Under the pieces are notes generated by a model. It was not told where the DNA came from, made no database searches, and saw only the letters and a list, made by a program, of their open reading frames with translations. From NCBI GenBank assembly GCA_950295325.1, contig OX485805.1, positions 56,754,758 to 56,818,757 on the forward strand: 64,000 nt of DNA, in the 5' to 3' direction. How positions within the stretch are numbered: the stretch's first letter is position 1; every line of letters begins with the position of its first letter. Made by a program: the position numbers and the translations under genes. Of this stretch, positions 48,649-59,805 are shown in pieces. Source of the stretch: Polytrichum commune. Lineage: Eukaryota > Streptophyta > Polytrichopsida > Polytrichales > Polytrichaceae.

Positions 48649-50689
48649 AACCGAAACTATTTGTGTACCTCTTAAGTTAGTATACTTTTGTAGACTAACA
48701 TTAACTTATTAACTTAATATAATTAAGTAATCTCACATGTACATTAGCCCTAAATGCCTAAGAGGCCTTAATCAACCAATTTTAGAGTGTTTTTGAAGGG
48801 TTTAGGGAAGTAAATTAAATAAAAAATATTATGATGTTCTAGTATGTTAGCTGCTATTAAACTGAATTGTGTGGAACTTGTTTTTATAGATTCATATCTT
48901 TTCTAAAACCTCCAAAATTGTCAAAGTTTCATTAGTTCTTTAAAAGCATGTCAACCTCTTTGGATCTGGGTAGACTTGCAACCGTTGGTGAGTGTGGGGG
49001 TGCCATGTAGCAGTAACCCTAGAACCAAAGAAAATTGGGTTGGGCGTGAGGGTGTACCCCTAGACCTCTACCAGTAGTGGCCAATCACAACTCAGTAAGA
49101 ACAATCACTATATTAGCATTTTCTAGGTATATCTTCCTCAATTGACCATATTTGGTAACCCTCTATTAACCACAATTTCTACCATTTTTTTTGTATCATT
49201 TGGGTCACATGCACCGTTGTGATTTACAATGTGTGCATCCAAAAAATCCACCCCAAATTTAAAGGCATCTCTCCTACGATGTCCATTTTGCACAACAATG
49301 GTTATCCAAAAAATCAAAATGTAGCCATTTGAGGATTCTCACACCTTTTGTTTTCTCAACAACAATTTGGTTTGAATTTTTATTTTCTAGGTGCATAGTG
49401 TAGTTCCCAGAGTGCACCCTTAGTAGAAGCATGACTCAAGTGTGTGCGTCCCCTATTTGTGGGCACAAATCTTTCATCTAATGCTACGTCCCAAGTAGCA
49501 GATTTCCCCCCATTTCCCTCAATGATATATCCTTACTCTAGACCACCCCCCCCCCCCTAAAACCTCAAAAGTCAAACCAACCCCAAACCATAGAGTGTTG
49601 GGTTGGTGATGGGCAATAACGTGGATAAGCCATCCATAAACCAAATGAAAAATGAAGATGTTGGATGATTATCTCCAACCTAGTAAGCCCTAACCAACTT
49701 TCTATAACCTCCTATATATTTATGAGCTTGTTGTAAATTTACTTATGGGTTCCAATCTTATTGAGGCCATTGCACTCCGTTACTATAGGGATTAACCTAT
49801 TCAACGCCATCTTGATGTATTTCTGGTCCCGTAAGCCTTTGGGCTTTCTAGACTTTAAAATAAAATTCATTTTCATAAGACAAGACATTGTAATTGCCAT
49901 CTTAGCACGTCCATTGAGAATGGCCATTTTACCACTTAGTAGAGAAAATGGTGGAAAAGTGAATAGCACCTATGCACTTACATTGATTGTCCCATTTAGT
50001 GAGGGTGTACTAACAATGCATGTGGGAAATTAGTGAAGCTGATAATAAATTTCTCTACACTTTGAAATTAGGGCCACCATAAGCTCTAGGATTTGGGAGT
50101 CCAAAGTGTCAAAGTGCCAAAAAACTCTCAATGCAAGCTCTCTTCCATTTCTTGGTGTTAGGCAATCCCTCGGGAGTAAATGTTGCCGACTTTATAACAA
50201 AAATGATAATAAAAATAAAAAATAAAAAATAAAAACCTCTTTGAGCTCACCAAAACAAATTATACACTCTACAAACATCTCAGAACATGCACTAATTTTC
50301 TTAGTCAATGATTTGACCCAACACCAATAGGATCAAAGACCTCACATTAGCCCATTAGAACCCGAATGAGTTTAAATGAATGGCACACATCCATAGGCAG
50401 TGGATGAGTGAGGTATACAAACCTAATTTTTCGTATGTAAAACTAACACCAATTATGGACGCAAAATCATTAGTTAACTTCCGCATAAATATGAATTATG
50501 ATTAAATGAATCAACTCACTCTTAGAAATATTTTACAATGGATGACTTGATAAAGAAATTATGTTATTCTTGATTAGCAATAAAAAAATGAGCTAAATGA
50601 AAACCTCATCACTCATGTATGGTACAATGGAGTACTTACACCCTACTTATAAGGTGGGCTATGGATGTGTGCACGACTATTTGTCAAAT

Positions 50690-51060
50690 CTCAAAATTGG
50701 TGAGGGCTAGAATTGTTACTAAGTGATACTATTTTAATGAATATCAGCTCATTTATCATACATCTCAAGAAAATTAGTGCATGCTTTGAGGTGTTTGTAG
50801 AGTGAATTAATTTCTTTGTTGAGCTCAAAGAGGTTTCCTCTTCTTCTTTTTGGTTGGCGCCACTCACTCCTATGGTAGGTTCTAAAACTAAGAATTGGAG
50901 AGAGCTTGCATTTTTCCAACACTTTAAAACTTTGGACTCCCAAAACCCTAGATCATCTGGTGACACTAATTTCATAATGTAAAGAAATTTAGTACCACCT
51001 TCACTATTTTCCCACACGCAATATTAGTCCACCTTCACTAAATTGGATGATTAGTGTAGT
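50690..51060 (-). repeat. Inverted copy of the 49.96-50.31 kb segment
   Basis: Read on the minus strand it matches 45150-45560 and 49960-50310 ('agtgaaggtg', 'tgggagtccaaag', 'tgcaagctctct', 'ctacaaacacctc'). With the direct copy it forms a long imperfect inverted repeat with a spacer of about 380 bp. Confidence 0.75.
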
Positions 51061-51186
51061 GAAAAGTACGTAGTTGTTAGGTTCCGTCTGTTGGTTTTGG
51101 ACGGCATGTCGACCTTACTTTAAGGTTGCCAACATAGCCCCCTTATAGAATCCACATGACTTGCATTGATAACCGAAATATAGATT

Positions 51187-52115
51187 AGAGACACCAATTC
51201 CCGATCAGGCTAGGATTGAATTTTGATCGGGTTGGGTAATGAATTTTGATCAAGTTGTTTATTGGATTTTGATTAGGGCGGAACCAATAGTGCCATGACA
51301 CGTGTCTTCTATTTGAGTGCTAAAGTGAGGAGGAATGAGCGGATAAAATGAGCGGTTATGTCAAACTCTAGACATTGATATGTTTGGGCCAACTTTTGGC
51401 TTCAAATTTTCACAATAATTTTAATTTAAGGAATAAAATTACCAAAAAAATTGCAATCATCTTGCTTTATATCTTCCTACATGGAAAAAAATTGCACTGC
51501 CTTAGGGGCTATTTACATCATGGACTATGAAGTCATCCCTTGCTCCTCTAAAATATGTGATTGGTTGTTGTAACTCATCCCAAGACCACTTTGGTTTACA
51601 TCAAGAAAAAAAATGAAAGAGTGACAATGGAACTTGAGGCCCCCAAAAGGCCAATTTTTGGCCCTACATTACCCATTGTCGTGGTCCAACGGATTTTGCA
51701 GTGGGAGAGGCAAAAAAGGTTCTCTCGCTGCAAATGTCAGGGGACCATGTAGAGAAATGATGTTTTAAAAGAACTAAACATTTTATTTTATTTTATTGGT
51801 TTTGCCAAACATTTCCATGGTTATGAGGAAAGAAGGGGAGAAGAAGGGGACAACGTCAAACATGGAGAAAATTCCCAAAATTTCCCTTTTTGGACATATA
51901 TGAAAAGAATCAGCACATCCACTTTTTGGTGCATGGTCACTTCTTTTTATTTTAAAAAAATACATTTTTTGAAAATCGAACCACGGAAGTGTGATCATGG
52001 AAAAATGCTCTTTGACATGGGACAACTTCATGGTCCATGATGTAAACAACACCTTATACTTCTCCAGATCTTGCGCATAATCTCTTAAGTGATTGGTTAT
52101 GGGCACCTCTATTTT
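51187..52115. mobile_element. Family M inverted-repeat element interrupted by a MITE
   Basis: Absent from unit 1, where 'aatatag' joins 'gaggagggtggtcccc' directly. Ends near TAGAGACACCAATTCCC and the inverse GGGCACCTCTA. Matches 37295-37660 except for the 549-bp insertion at 51505-52053. Confidence 0.75.
51505..52053. mobile_element. Tourist/PIF-Harbinger-like MITE, family T2 short copy
   Basis: Starts GGGGCTATTTACATCATGG and ends with the inverse (CCATGATGTAAACAACACC). TTA duplications lie at 51502-51504 and 52054-52056. The paralogous sequence at 37587 shows the empty site with a single TTA, confirming both boundaries. Non-coding. Confidence 0.92.
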
Positions 52116-53329
52116 AGGAGGATGGTCCCCACGGGAATCCCAGGTCCCAAGTAAAGTGCAGCTCAAACTCCGTTTACTTGGAATATGGGCTGCATTGAAA
52201 TCCACCCTACACCGACACTATTAGTGTACCTCTTAAGTTAATACACATTTGTAGATTAACATGAACTTACTAACTTAATGTACTTAATTACTCTGGCTCG
52301 TATATTAACCCTAAATGCCTAAGAGGCCCATATGAACCAAATCGTGAGTGTTTTGGAAGGGTTTTGGGAAGTTGATTTCATCGACATTATCTGATTTTCT
52401 AGTATATTAGGTGTTATAGAATTGAACTGCGTGGGAGAAAAGTAATTAAAAATTTTAGATCATTTCTCAAACCTCCAAAATTTTCAAAGTTTTATCGGTT
52501 CTTTAAAAGCCTAGCAACCCCTTTGGATCCAAGCACACTTGCACCCATTGGTGACTGTGGGTGTGCCATAGGCAAAGGAATACTATCCTAGTTGGGCCTA
52601 AGGGTGTACCTCTAGACCCTCTGCATGGACTACCCTATCATTGTTCAATTAAAATATTAAAAAAATTAAAAATTAAAAAAATTGTATTAGCATTTTCTAG
52701 CTATATCTTCCTCAATGGACCATATTTAGTAATCCTCTATCAATCACAATTTCCACAATTTGTTTTGTATTATTTTGGTCACATCTACTATCGAGATTTG
52801 CAAAATGTGCATCCAAAAAACACATCCCAAAATTAAGGGCTTCTTTCCCACAATGTCCAGTTTGCATGGTAGTGCTTATGAGAAAATAATTAGAATTGAA
52901 ATATGAAAACTTTGGCACCTTTAAATTTCTTAATGACGATTTGGTTTGGATTTTTTATTTTCTAAATGTATAGTGCAATTCCTAGGGTGCACCCTTCTTA
53001 GAAGCATGACTCAAGTTTTGCGTCCCCTATTTGTGAGCACAAATCTTTCATCTCATGCTATTTCCCAAGTGGTAGATTTCCTCCCATTTTCCCTAAATGA
53101 TTTATCCTTACTCTAGAGCCCCACCGAAACCTCAATGATTAGATTCAACCCCAAAACCTAGAGTGATGGGCAATAACATCGCGTGAGCCATCCATACACT
53201 GAATGAAACATGGAGATGTTGGATGATTATCTCCAACTTAACCACTATCCAACTTTTTGTAATCTCATATGTATTTATGTGTTTGTCGCAAATTTACGTA
53301 TGGGTTCCAATGTTATAACCCTTGCGAGG

Positions 53330-54700
53330 ATTTTTAGTTTTCTAAGATTTCTAAGATGATCTTGTAAAAATAATCTTGTGGTAAAATACCAATTTTTCAA
53401 CCCTCAAGAGGCTGACAAAGTTGGCAGATGTGAAACATCCTTCATTGCAAATTCAAAAACGCCATTTTGATTGTCACCCCACTATACACTACCAAGAAAA
53501 ATAATACCCCAGTCTTATGTATATTTTGTAATCCATAGTCATAATTAATATCACTTTTGTGCGCCCCACGTCATACAATACAATAAATAATGGTTACAAG
53601 TCGATGAATCATAAGAAAAAGTAATTTAAACAACATGTCCACAATTGAAAACAACAAACACATATCCACCCAACATTTCACATGAATCCTCTTTGGTCAG
53701 ACTTTGATCCAAGATTTATTGTTCGCCACATATAGAATATATGTCATGCAACTGGGTGGAGTTGCGAAAGACATGCCTTATGACTTGTGACTTATTACTT
53801 ATTACTTATTGAGTGAAGTATTCCATTTACGCCACAAAAATATGCAAACAATAAGACTCGTGGACTTCATTTAATAATTCCACATTGGTAGGGGATTTTA
53901 GTATACCAAGTTAGAGATGGAGCGTATTAGGAGAGAAAATACCAAGCAAATGTAAGGGTTTGGCCCCCGCTTTGGAGTGGCCTAAGGGGCTCATGAAAGT
54001 AAAATTTCTACAAACCCTCACTGAGCTCTAAACCATTTCTATCATTCATGGGGCTTGGAACTTTATTTCGCACATTGTCTTATGCCTATAGAAAATAACA
54101 ATATAATCATATGCAACATGGAAGATCAATACATAATAAGTCTGCATTTGCAATCAAAGGCACCCAAGTCATGTATCTGAACCCCAAATCTTCAATCACA
54201 TTGAGATACTCAACCGACTCATAAAATTTGTGTAATGTGAAATTAGAACATATCATTCACAACACAATTGACTTAGTATGAAAACATGTAGCTCACATAT
54301 ACATTTTTGTGCATGGACATGCCCAGATTGGCCTTCTCGGACGCTTAGGGGTTTATAGATTTGTGTCAACTTCTTGAACGCTGAAACAATCCACAAGAAT
54401 GGTTGGTTGTAAAATAAGTGCTCGTCCCAAAGGAATCTGGCATGACAAAATTATGCAGATGACACAAAATATAAGTATGGGGTTCGAATCACCATCTCAA
54501 TATCTACAAGATTTATTCGATCGATCATTCCGCTGATATTCTGAAACTGTGTGCGCACGATCAGGAATCTAGTAGTTTTCCATCTGCACACGGGATTCAA
54601 GTCACAATTTGTGCGCACAGGATTCAAGTTATGAATCCTTTCCGTGCACAAGCATGCAAGCTTCCCCTCCCTGCTTCCCCTTTTCTTCCCCTTTGGTACA
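53330..54700. other. Intergenic, no gene seen
   Basis: AT-rich with scattered short frames. Nothing recognisable. Confidence 0.5.
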
Positions 54701-54717
54701 GGGTTTTCCCCTACACG

Positions 54718-54748
54718 GGCCCACGCCTCATCACGTCCCCAGACTTCT
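54718..54748 (+). promoter_or_regulatory. Conserved upstream block ahead of second TPR gene
   Basis: CATCACGTCCCCAGACTTCT with C-rich flank matches 38182-38210 upstream of paralogue 1. It contains an ACGT core and lies about 65 bp before a TATA-like box. Confidence 0.5.
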
Positions 54749-54812
54749 CCCAAACGTATCTTCGGGATCACCAGTTTCCAGACAACCAGTTCCGGGATCC
54801 CAAACGAGGGAC

Positions 54813-54819
54813 TATATAT
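54813..54819 (+). promoter_or_regulatory. TATA-box candidate for second TPR gene
   Basis: TATATAT in a GC-richer context, just downstream of the block shared with paralogue 1. Transcription from about 54845 would need an intron ending at the acceptor TTTGTATGTCTTGCAG (AG at 56754-56755) to place the start codon near the 5' end. Confidence 0.45.
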
Positions 54820-54824
54820 TGAAC

Positions 54825-55010
54825 GAGAGGAGAGTGGATGACGAGACGCGGAAGTGACGAGCCATCCACATCCTCAAGCCGGTTATAAGCCGTGATCGGT
54901 CTGCTCATGGTTTGTAAACTGTAGGTAATAAATGGAAATGCCGTTTGCGCGGATAGAAAACGCAAGAGAGATGTTGAAAGTACTGCCCTCCGCTTAGATG
55001 AGCGACTGCT
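54825..55010. repeat. Copy of the receptor-kinase intron 7 repeat
   Basis: Shares GAGAGTGGATGACGAG, 'gagccatccac', 'ggtctgctcat' and 'gatagaaaac' with 34124-34525. It lies just after the TATA-like box. Confidence 0.6.
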
Positions 55011-56755
55011 TTTGTATATATGTATATACCCATTATTGTTGCTTGATAAGTTCGTGCTCTTGATATAAGTTAGATGTCAGATATTGATACAGACAAGGAA
55101 GTTTGAGAAGGGAGTCACAGAAGTTGATGATCTTCCTCTCACCCCCCGAGCCTCGTCTTTGTTTGATATGTAAATTGGTACACTTGTAGTTTCTTAATGC
55201 TTCAGGTCAAGATATTGCACTAGTGTTCATCTACTCATCTAGAATGCTTAAGGTCACTTGAGAGCTCTCTGTTTGAGTTACCGCATACTCTTTGAATTCT
55301 AACATAGATGTCCGCCACATTTTGTGCTAGAGGTTGGGGAATCCGGTGCAGTTTGGTGAGTTGTATTATCGCGGTCAGGTCGTGAGGAATTCTTCCTAAC
55401 GTAGTTTCAGCAGCACCTGCAATCTTATGATTCTCTAAACTTTGAAGGACAGTAGCCAGGTGGTAAATTGTGAAGGTGTGTGCTTTTGAACTGCTTGGCT
55501 TCGAGGAGATTATACTGGCACCAGGGCGCTTAAGGTAAGCACGTCGTAAACTGAGACTATTCTCTCTGCACCCACTTCTCGTAGGATGTGAAACACGAAA
55601 TTGGTGCAAGAGGATTAGCAAATCCAAGTCCCGCTCGTAGTCACTTCCCTCATGACTTTCTGGAGCTTGTATAATTTAGTCATATTCATTGCCAAAGTGA
55701 AGATTCTCCAACTTACTATTAAATGATCATATGGGTTCTCCTAATTATGTTGATTATTACATCTAGAACGGTTAACAAAACTTTTCGAACATGTAGTTCA
55801 AGCTTTTTTCAACATATGTCTTTTTGATGTTCATGTTTAGATTCACACCCAAACATACACCACTTAAATATAGGTGTCCGTTTAAGATCAAACACCGAAT
55901 TAGGCACATCTACCTTATAAGGAGATTGTACTAATTTCTTGATGAGAAATTGACAGGCACGTTTGCAGTGGACACCTATATTTATACTAGTAGTGTGTGC
56001 AAGCCTCTCCACTAAGTTCTCCTAGAGACAGATGACTTGTTCATCACATCCCACACTTGACAAATATTGGTTGGGACTATAGCAAAGCAAGGCAGTTATA
56101 AAGCACCCGGGTTTGTAGTTTGCAATTGTGGGACAAGAGGCTAGACGACTAATTAACTTGGCCTTGCTCCTTTGGCCACTCAAGTTCTTAAAGCAAATTC
56201 TAAGCTACACTTACAACAAGAAATATTTCATTTATGTGAATATGTCCATGGAGTCGAGCCCAATAGATAGTAATAACTTCCTTGTTTGCTATGTTGTATC
56301 ATAACATTTGGATGTCCTCCTTCCCCATCCCCCCACCTTCACTTGATGTCTTTATGATCACGGACGTGTATGATCCTCTCTTTCTATAGATAGATAGATA
56401 GATAGATATGATGACATGTCATTGTTTAATGGACGTTGAAGCTAAATGGTTGATCTGGCCATTACATATTTTATGGAAAACTTTGTGCAGGACAAAGTTC
56501 TAGGCTATATCTACTCGAGTGTTCAAGGCAACCAACTTTGGGGAGTACTTATTGTGTTTGTCCCAGCAAGTCACTTGTTCAAGCATTGTTCATTGTAAGA
56601 CAACATGTTTTTCAATGATTTTTCAAACAAGTTGTTTGCTTCTGAAGATCATGCTTGATGGACACAACAACCTCAACACGTAAACATTTGTGAATCAAAC
56701 TGGTGATTGTATTTGGTTTAAAGATGTGGGTTTCATCATTTTGTATGTCTTGCAG
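55011..56755. other. Upstream region of second TPR gene
   Basis: No coding exon proven. It contains a family R copy (about 55720-55930) and a TAGA microsatellite (56386-56407). A 130-codon minus-strand frame (55235-55627) is unexplained but matches nothing I know. The stretch is probably 5' leader or intron of the gene at 56.86 kb. Confidence 0.4.
56386..56407. repeat. (TAGA)n microsatellite
   Basis: About five perfect tetranucleotide units. Confidence 0.95.
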
Positions 56756-56862
56756 TCAAACAAAAATTGGCACAACCAATAACAGAGGCGGCGAGCACAG
56801 GACGCATTGTCATTGATGAGCAACTCGCCAAATGTAGGAGTCCAAAATCAAAAGGCTACACC

Positions 56863-59805
56863 ATGTCCAAAAAATCTCTCAAAACTTCAGTTGACCTGGG
56901 GATTGATGCATTTTCAAGTGATCAAGTCCGTGCTCTTTACCTCAAGGATGAGGGCATTCGTAAACGTGGCGTAGGGGATAGTGCAGGTGCTTTACGGGAT
57001 TTGAATGCAGCAAATGGGATCGATCCACAGAACGCGGACATCCTTTATGAGCGAGGAATCGTTTATGCATTCATGCTTCAGAAATTTGAAAAGGCTTTGG
57101 AAGACTTTGGCCAAGCTCATAAACTAAAGCCATGTTTTGTTGATGTTCTTTATTGCCGAGCATTTGCAAAGTGGGTATCGAACGATAATCACGGTGCCCT
57201 GGAAGACATAAACAGCGCTCACGCGCTCGACCCAAACGATGCACATGTTTTAAGGCTACAAGACTTCAAGAAGACGTTGTGCAATTACCAAGGTGCCGTG
57301 GATGATTTGGATGGAGCTCACATATTTCAGCCATACATTGCGTCCGTACTAAGAGAACGTGGAATTCTCAAAGGCATCATGGAGGATAAGCTTGGGGCTT
57401 TGCTAGACCTGGACAAGCACAATGATTCCGAACCGAAGAATGGCTTTACCTTATTCAAACAAGGTAAAACAAAATATTTTCAAGGTGACTTTGAAGGTGC
57501 ATTGCGTGATCTCAATGGAGCAAACGTGTTAGAACCAAACAATGCATCCGTCTTGAGGTATTCTGGAATTGTCAAATTTTACTTGAAGGCCTATAAAGCT
57601 GCGTTGAGAGATTTGGACAAGAGCAATGAACTTGAACCAAACAACTCTCAGACTCTCGCTGAGCGTGGTCGGACCAAACATCTTTTGGGAGATCGTGAAG
57701 GTGCGCTAGTTGATTTGAACAAGGCCAATGAAATCGATCCAAATGATGCATTCACACTAAGAACACGTGCATTTGTGAGAGGAATGCTACGTGACCACGA
57801 AGGTGCTCACCAAGACGCGAACAAAACTTACGCACTGCGTCCTTCGATTGCCTCGCTTCGTTGTCGAGCATTTGCTCGACATTTGCTCAAGAATTGGCAA
57901 GGAGCTGAACGTGACATAGGACGAGCTCTCGAACTCGATCCAAGCAATGTTCACACGCTTGGATACCAAGCTGACTTGAAACGAGCTATGGGAGATTTTC
58001 ACGGTGCTTTAGATGCTTTAAACAAAGGGCATGAACTTCAACCAAATCATGTGGACACTTTGAAAGCGCGTGCGACTTTAAAGCACTTGGTGAATGACTT
58101 TCAAGGGTCATTGTGTGACTTGGACAAGGCTCATGACCTTGAACCACGCAACGCATTTATTCTAAAAGAAAGGGTGGCACTTAAAGTGATGACAGAGGAC
58201 TATCAGGGAGCCTTGATAGACTTGGACAAAGCACATCACTTGGACCCTGATGAGTTCACCCGTGGAATAAGAAAAGCTGTTACACAAAATTCGCAACACT
58301 ACTTGAAAGCCATGGCAAACCTGTTGCAAAAGGTTCTTCACAGCACAAATATCTTGAGGGAGAAAGATATCGTTGGTTCGTATGAGGTTTTGTCATCGGA
58401 AATGTCATTTCTTTTGGAAGTCACAACAATCATTCTTCAAATGACTTGGACATATTATGCTGTGATGATCACTTTTGTGTTTAAATACTTGATGGGGTAT
58501 GTGGAGAGGGGTCAATGGGGAACATATTCAAATGGTTCTTGGGAGTTCCGGGCTACGTACACGTGTATAGAGCTGAGACTGGGAGCATACCCATTTCAGA
58601 AGTTCAGAGAATTGGCCTCTTCATTTCCACAAGGCCAAACCCAAAACAAACAACCTGTTGATAATCTTTGGGTTGGGGGATCCCAGTATTTTCAACAACA
58701 AATTGGTGATAATCTGCTGACAAGATCGCCTCGTGCAAAGAGTACGAAGCCATGGGGTATTCAAAATCGTTGGCGTAAAGGGAAACAAAGTGTTCTCTTT
58801 GAACCACGTGTATCAGCACGTTTATCATCATCACACAATAAGGTGAGCAGGATCTACCTTGGAGAATATCCCATTCTTGACGACGCTATTCTCGTTCGTG
58901 ATGTTGCTCACTATTGCCTCGGCAATTCACGACAGTTTTGTGTGGATTCCGCTGTGTTGAAAAATCTTGCTCCGATTCCACAAGGACAATCTCAACGCGA
59001 AATACGAAGATTTGTTCTAGAGCGTGCGGAGCATGCGAAGGAACTTTGTTCTTTTGGTTTCAAGGACTTGCCAACTCAAGATTCTGTAGAGAACTCAAGT
59101 GTCGGGGGTGACTCGCATTCCAATCAGCAAGAGCTTGATTGTCATTGGGGAGACAACATTGGAGGGTTGAACTCTACTGAAACAAGTGAAGAGCCAATGC
59201 CTTTAGAAACACCTCTTTCCGAAGATCTTAGTGCAGGCTTTGCTGAATTCATTGGGAGCCTTTTGCAAACACCGACAAATGACTCATTTAATGCTCGAGC
59301 CACAAAAGAGCTCTCGGCAGTTGGTCCTCCAAGGAATGCAATTCAATCTTATGATCCAAATGTGGGTGCACATGTGGGGACACTATATTGCCAACTTGAT
59401 GCGGGATTTGGCAATATGTCTTGCTCCTGCAAACCATTTTTTTCAATGTTACATTCGGGTGATTTGTGGACTAGACAAATTATAATCAAAGCACCAGCCG
59501 GTACCAACCTTCAACACAATTACGGCAGCCAATTCGAGCTCCCTTGTGCGCCCGTATTGCTTTCCGCATTCTCTGCACTTGAAGATTTTAGTGCACAAGG
59601 TTGGGCTTTGTCTTTGACCAATTGTTCAATTCACTCGCAAGTCGCATCTCCAAGTCCGTCGAACCACATGGAGGCAAATCTAAATCCATCGGAATGCTTT
59701 TTCCGAATATGCAAGTCTGGAACCGCAGAGGAGCTTGTTATATCCAATTCCATTCGGACAGCATTGGATAAATTTGGTGGTTTGGGATGGATCCCACTGT
59801 ACTAA
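56863..59805 (+). CDS. TPR protein with AP2/ERF-like module, paralogue 2
   Basis: A 980-residue frame from the ATG at 56863, aligned with the start of paralogue 1. The frame stays open upstream to a good splice acceptor at 56755, so about 36 more residues from this exon plus a 5' exon may belong to it. About 13 TPR units (about 23-462) are more regular than in paralogue 1, for example GDFEGALRDLNGANVLEPNN. Then come a hydrophobic segment (527-546), the same ERGQWGTYSNGSWEF block, an AP2/ERF-like stretch (W631-GI, RIYLGEY at 663-669, RDVAHYCLG, ending REIRRFVLERA) and the conserved C-terminal domain (about 860-980, starting LWTRQIIIKAPAGTN). Same orientation as paralogue 1, 14 kb apart, so most likely a tandem duplicate. 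No catalytic residues are visible; role unknown. Confidence 0.87.
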   Translation: MSKKSLKTSVDLGIDAFSSDQVRALYLKDEGIRKRGVGDSAGALRDLNAANGIDPQNADILYERGIVYAFMLQKFEKALEDFGQAHKLKPCFVDVLYCRAFAKWVSNDNHGALEDINSAHALDPNDAHVLRLQDFKKTLCNYQGAVDDLDGAHIFQPYIASVLRERGILKGIMEDKLGALLDLDKHNDSEPKNGFTLFKQGKTKYFQGDFEGALRDLNGANVLEPNNASVLRYSGIVKFYLKAYKAALRDLDKSNELEPNNSQTLAERGRTKHLLGDREGALVDLNKANEIDPNDAFTLRTRAFVRGMLRDHEGAHQDANKTYALRPSIASLRCRAFARHLLKNWQGAERDIGRALELDPSNVHTLGYQADLKRAMGDFHGALDALNKGHELQPNHVDTLKARATLKHLVNDFQGSLCDLDKAHDLEPRNAFILKERVALKVMTEDYQGALIDLDKAHHLDPDEFTRGIRKAVTQNSQHYLKAMANLLQKVLHSTNILREKDIVGSYEVLSSEMSFLLEVTTIILQMTWTYYAVMITFVFKYLMGYVERGQWGTYSNGSWEFRATYTCIELRLGAYPFQKFRELASSFPQGQTQNKQPVDNLWVGGSQYFQQQIGDNLLTRSPRAKSTKPWGIQNRWRKGKQSVLFEPRVSARLSSSHNKVSRIYLGEYPILDDAILVRDVAHYCLGNSRQFCVDSAVLKNLAPIPQGQSQREIRRFVLERAEHAKELCSFGFKDLPTQDSVENSSVGGDSHSNQQELDCHWGDNIGGLNSTETSEEPMPLETPLSEDLSAGFAEFIGSLLQTPTNDSFNARATKELSAVGPPRNAIQSYDPNVGAHVGTLYCQLDAGFGNMSCSCKPFFSMLHSGDLWTRQIIIKAPAGTNLQHNYGSQFELPCAPVLLSAFSALEDFSAQGWALSLTNCSIHSQVASPSPSNHMEANLNPSECFFRICKSGTAEELVISNSIRTALDKFGGLGWIPLY

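Larger units (their letters stand above)
44900..49735. repeat. Long tandem duplication, unit 1
   Basis: Blocks 44925-45600, 45700-46260 and 48650-49735 match, in the same order, 49762-50310, 51080-51185 plus 52112-52205, and 52205-53320 of unit 2. Shared words include 'gcactccgttact', 'ttgatgtatttct', 'tagcccccttacagaatcc', 'cctaaatgcctaagaggcc' and 'gatgttggatgattatctc'. Unit 1 is expanded by a foldback element and two pogo-related insertions. Non-coding. Confidence 0.8.
49740..53320. repeat. Long tandem duplication, unit 2
   Basis: See unit 1 for the matching blocks. Unit 2 additionally has an inverted copy of its own 49960-50310 segment at 50690-51060 and a family M element at 51187-52115. 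A C10 tract at about 49548 in unit 1 is only a short CCCC at 53118 here, showing slippage after duplication. Confidence 0.8.

Noticed and set aside
55235-55627. 130-codon minus-strand frame upstream of TPR gene 2
   Set aside because: Protein-like composition but no known motif, no splice partner, and it lies antisense to a probable 5' leader. Kept only as a note.
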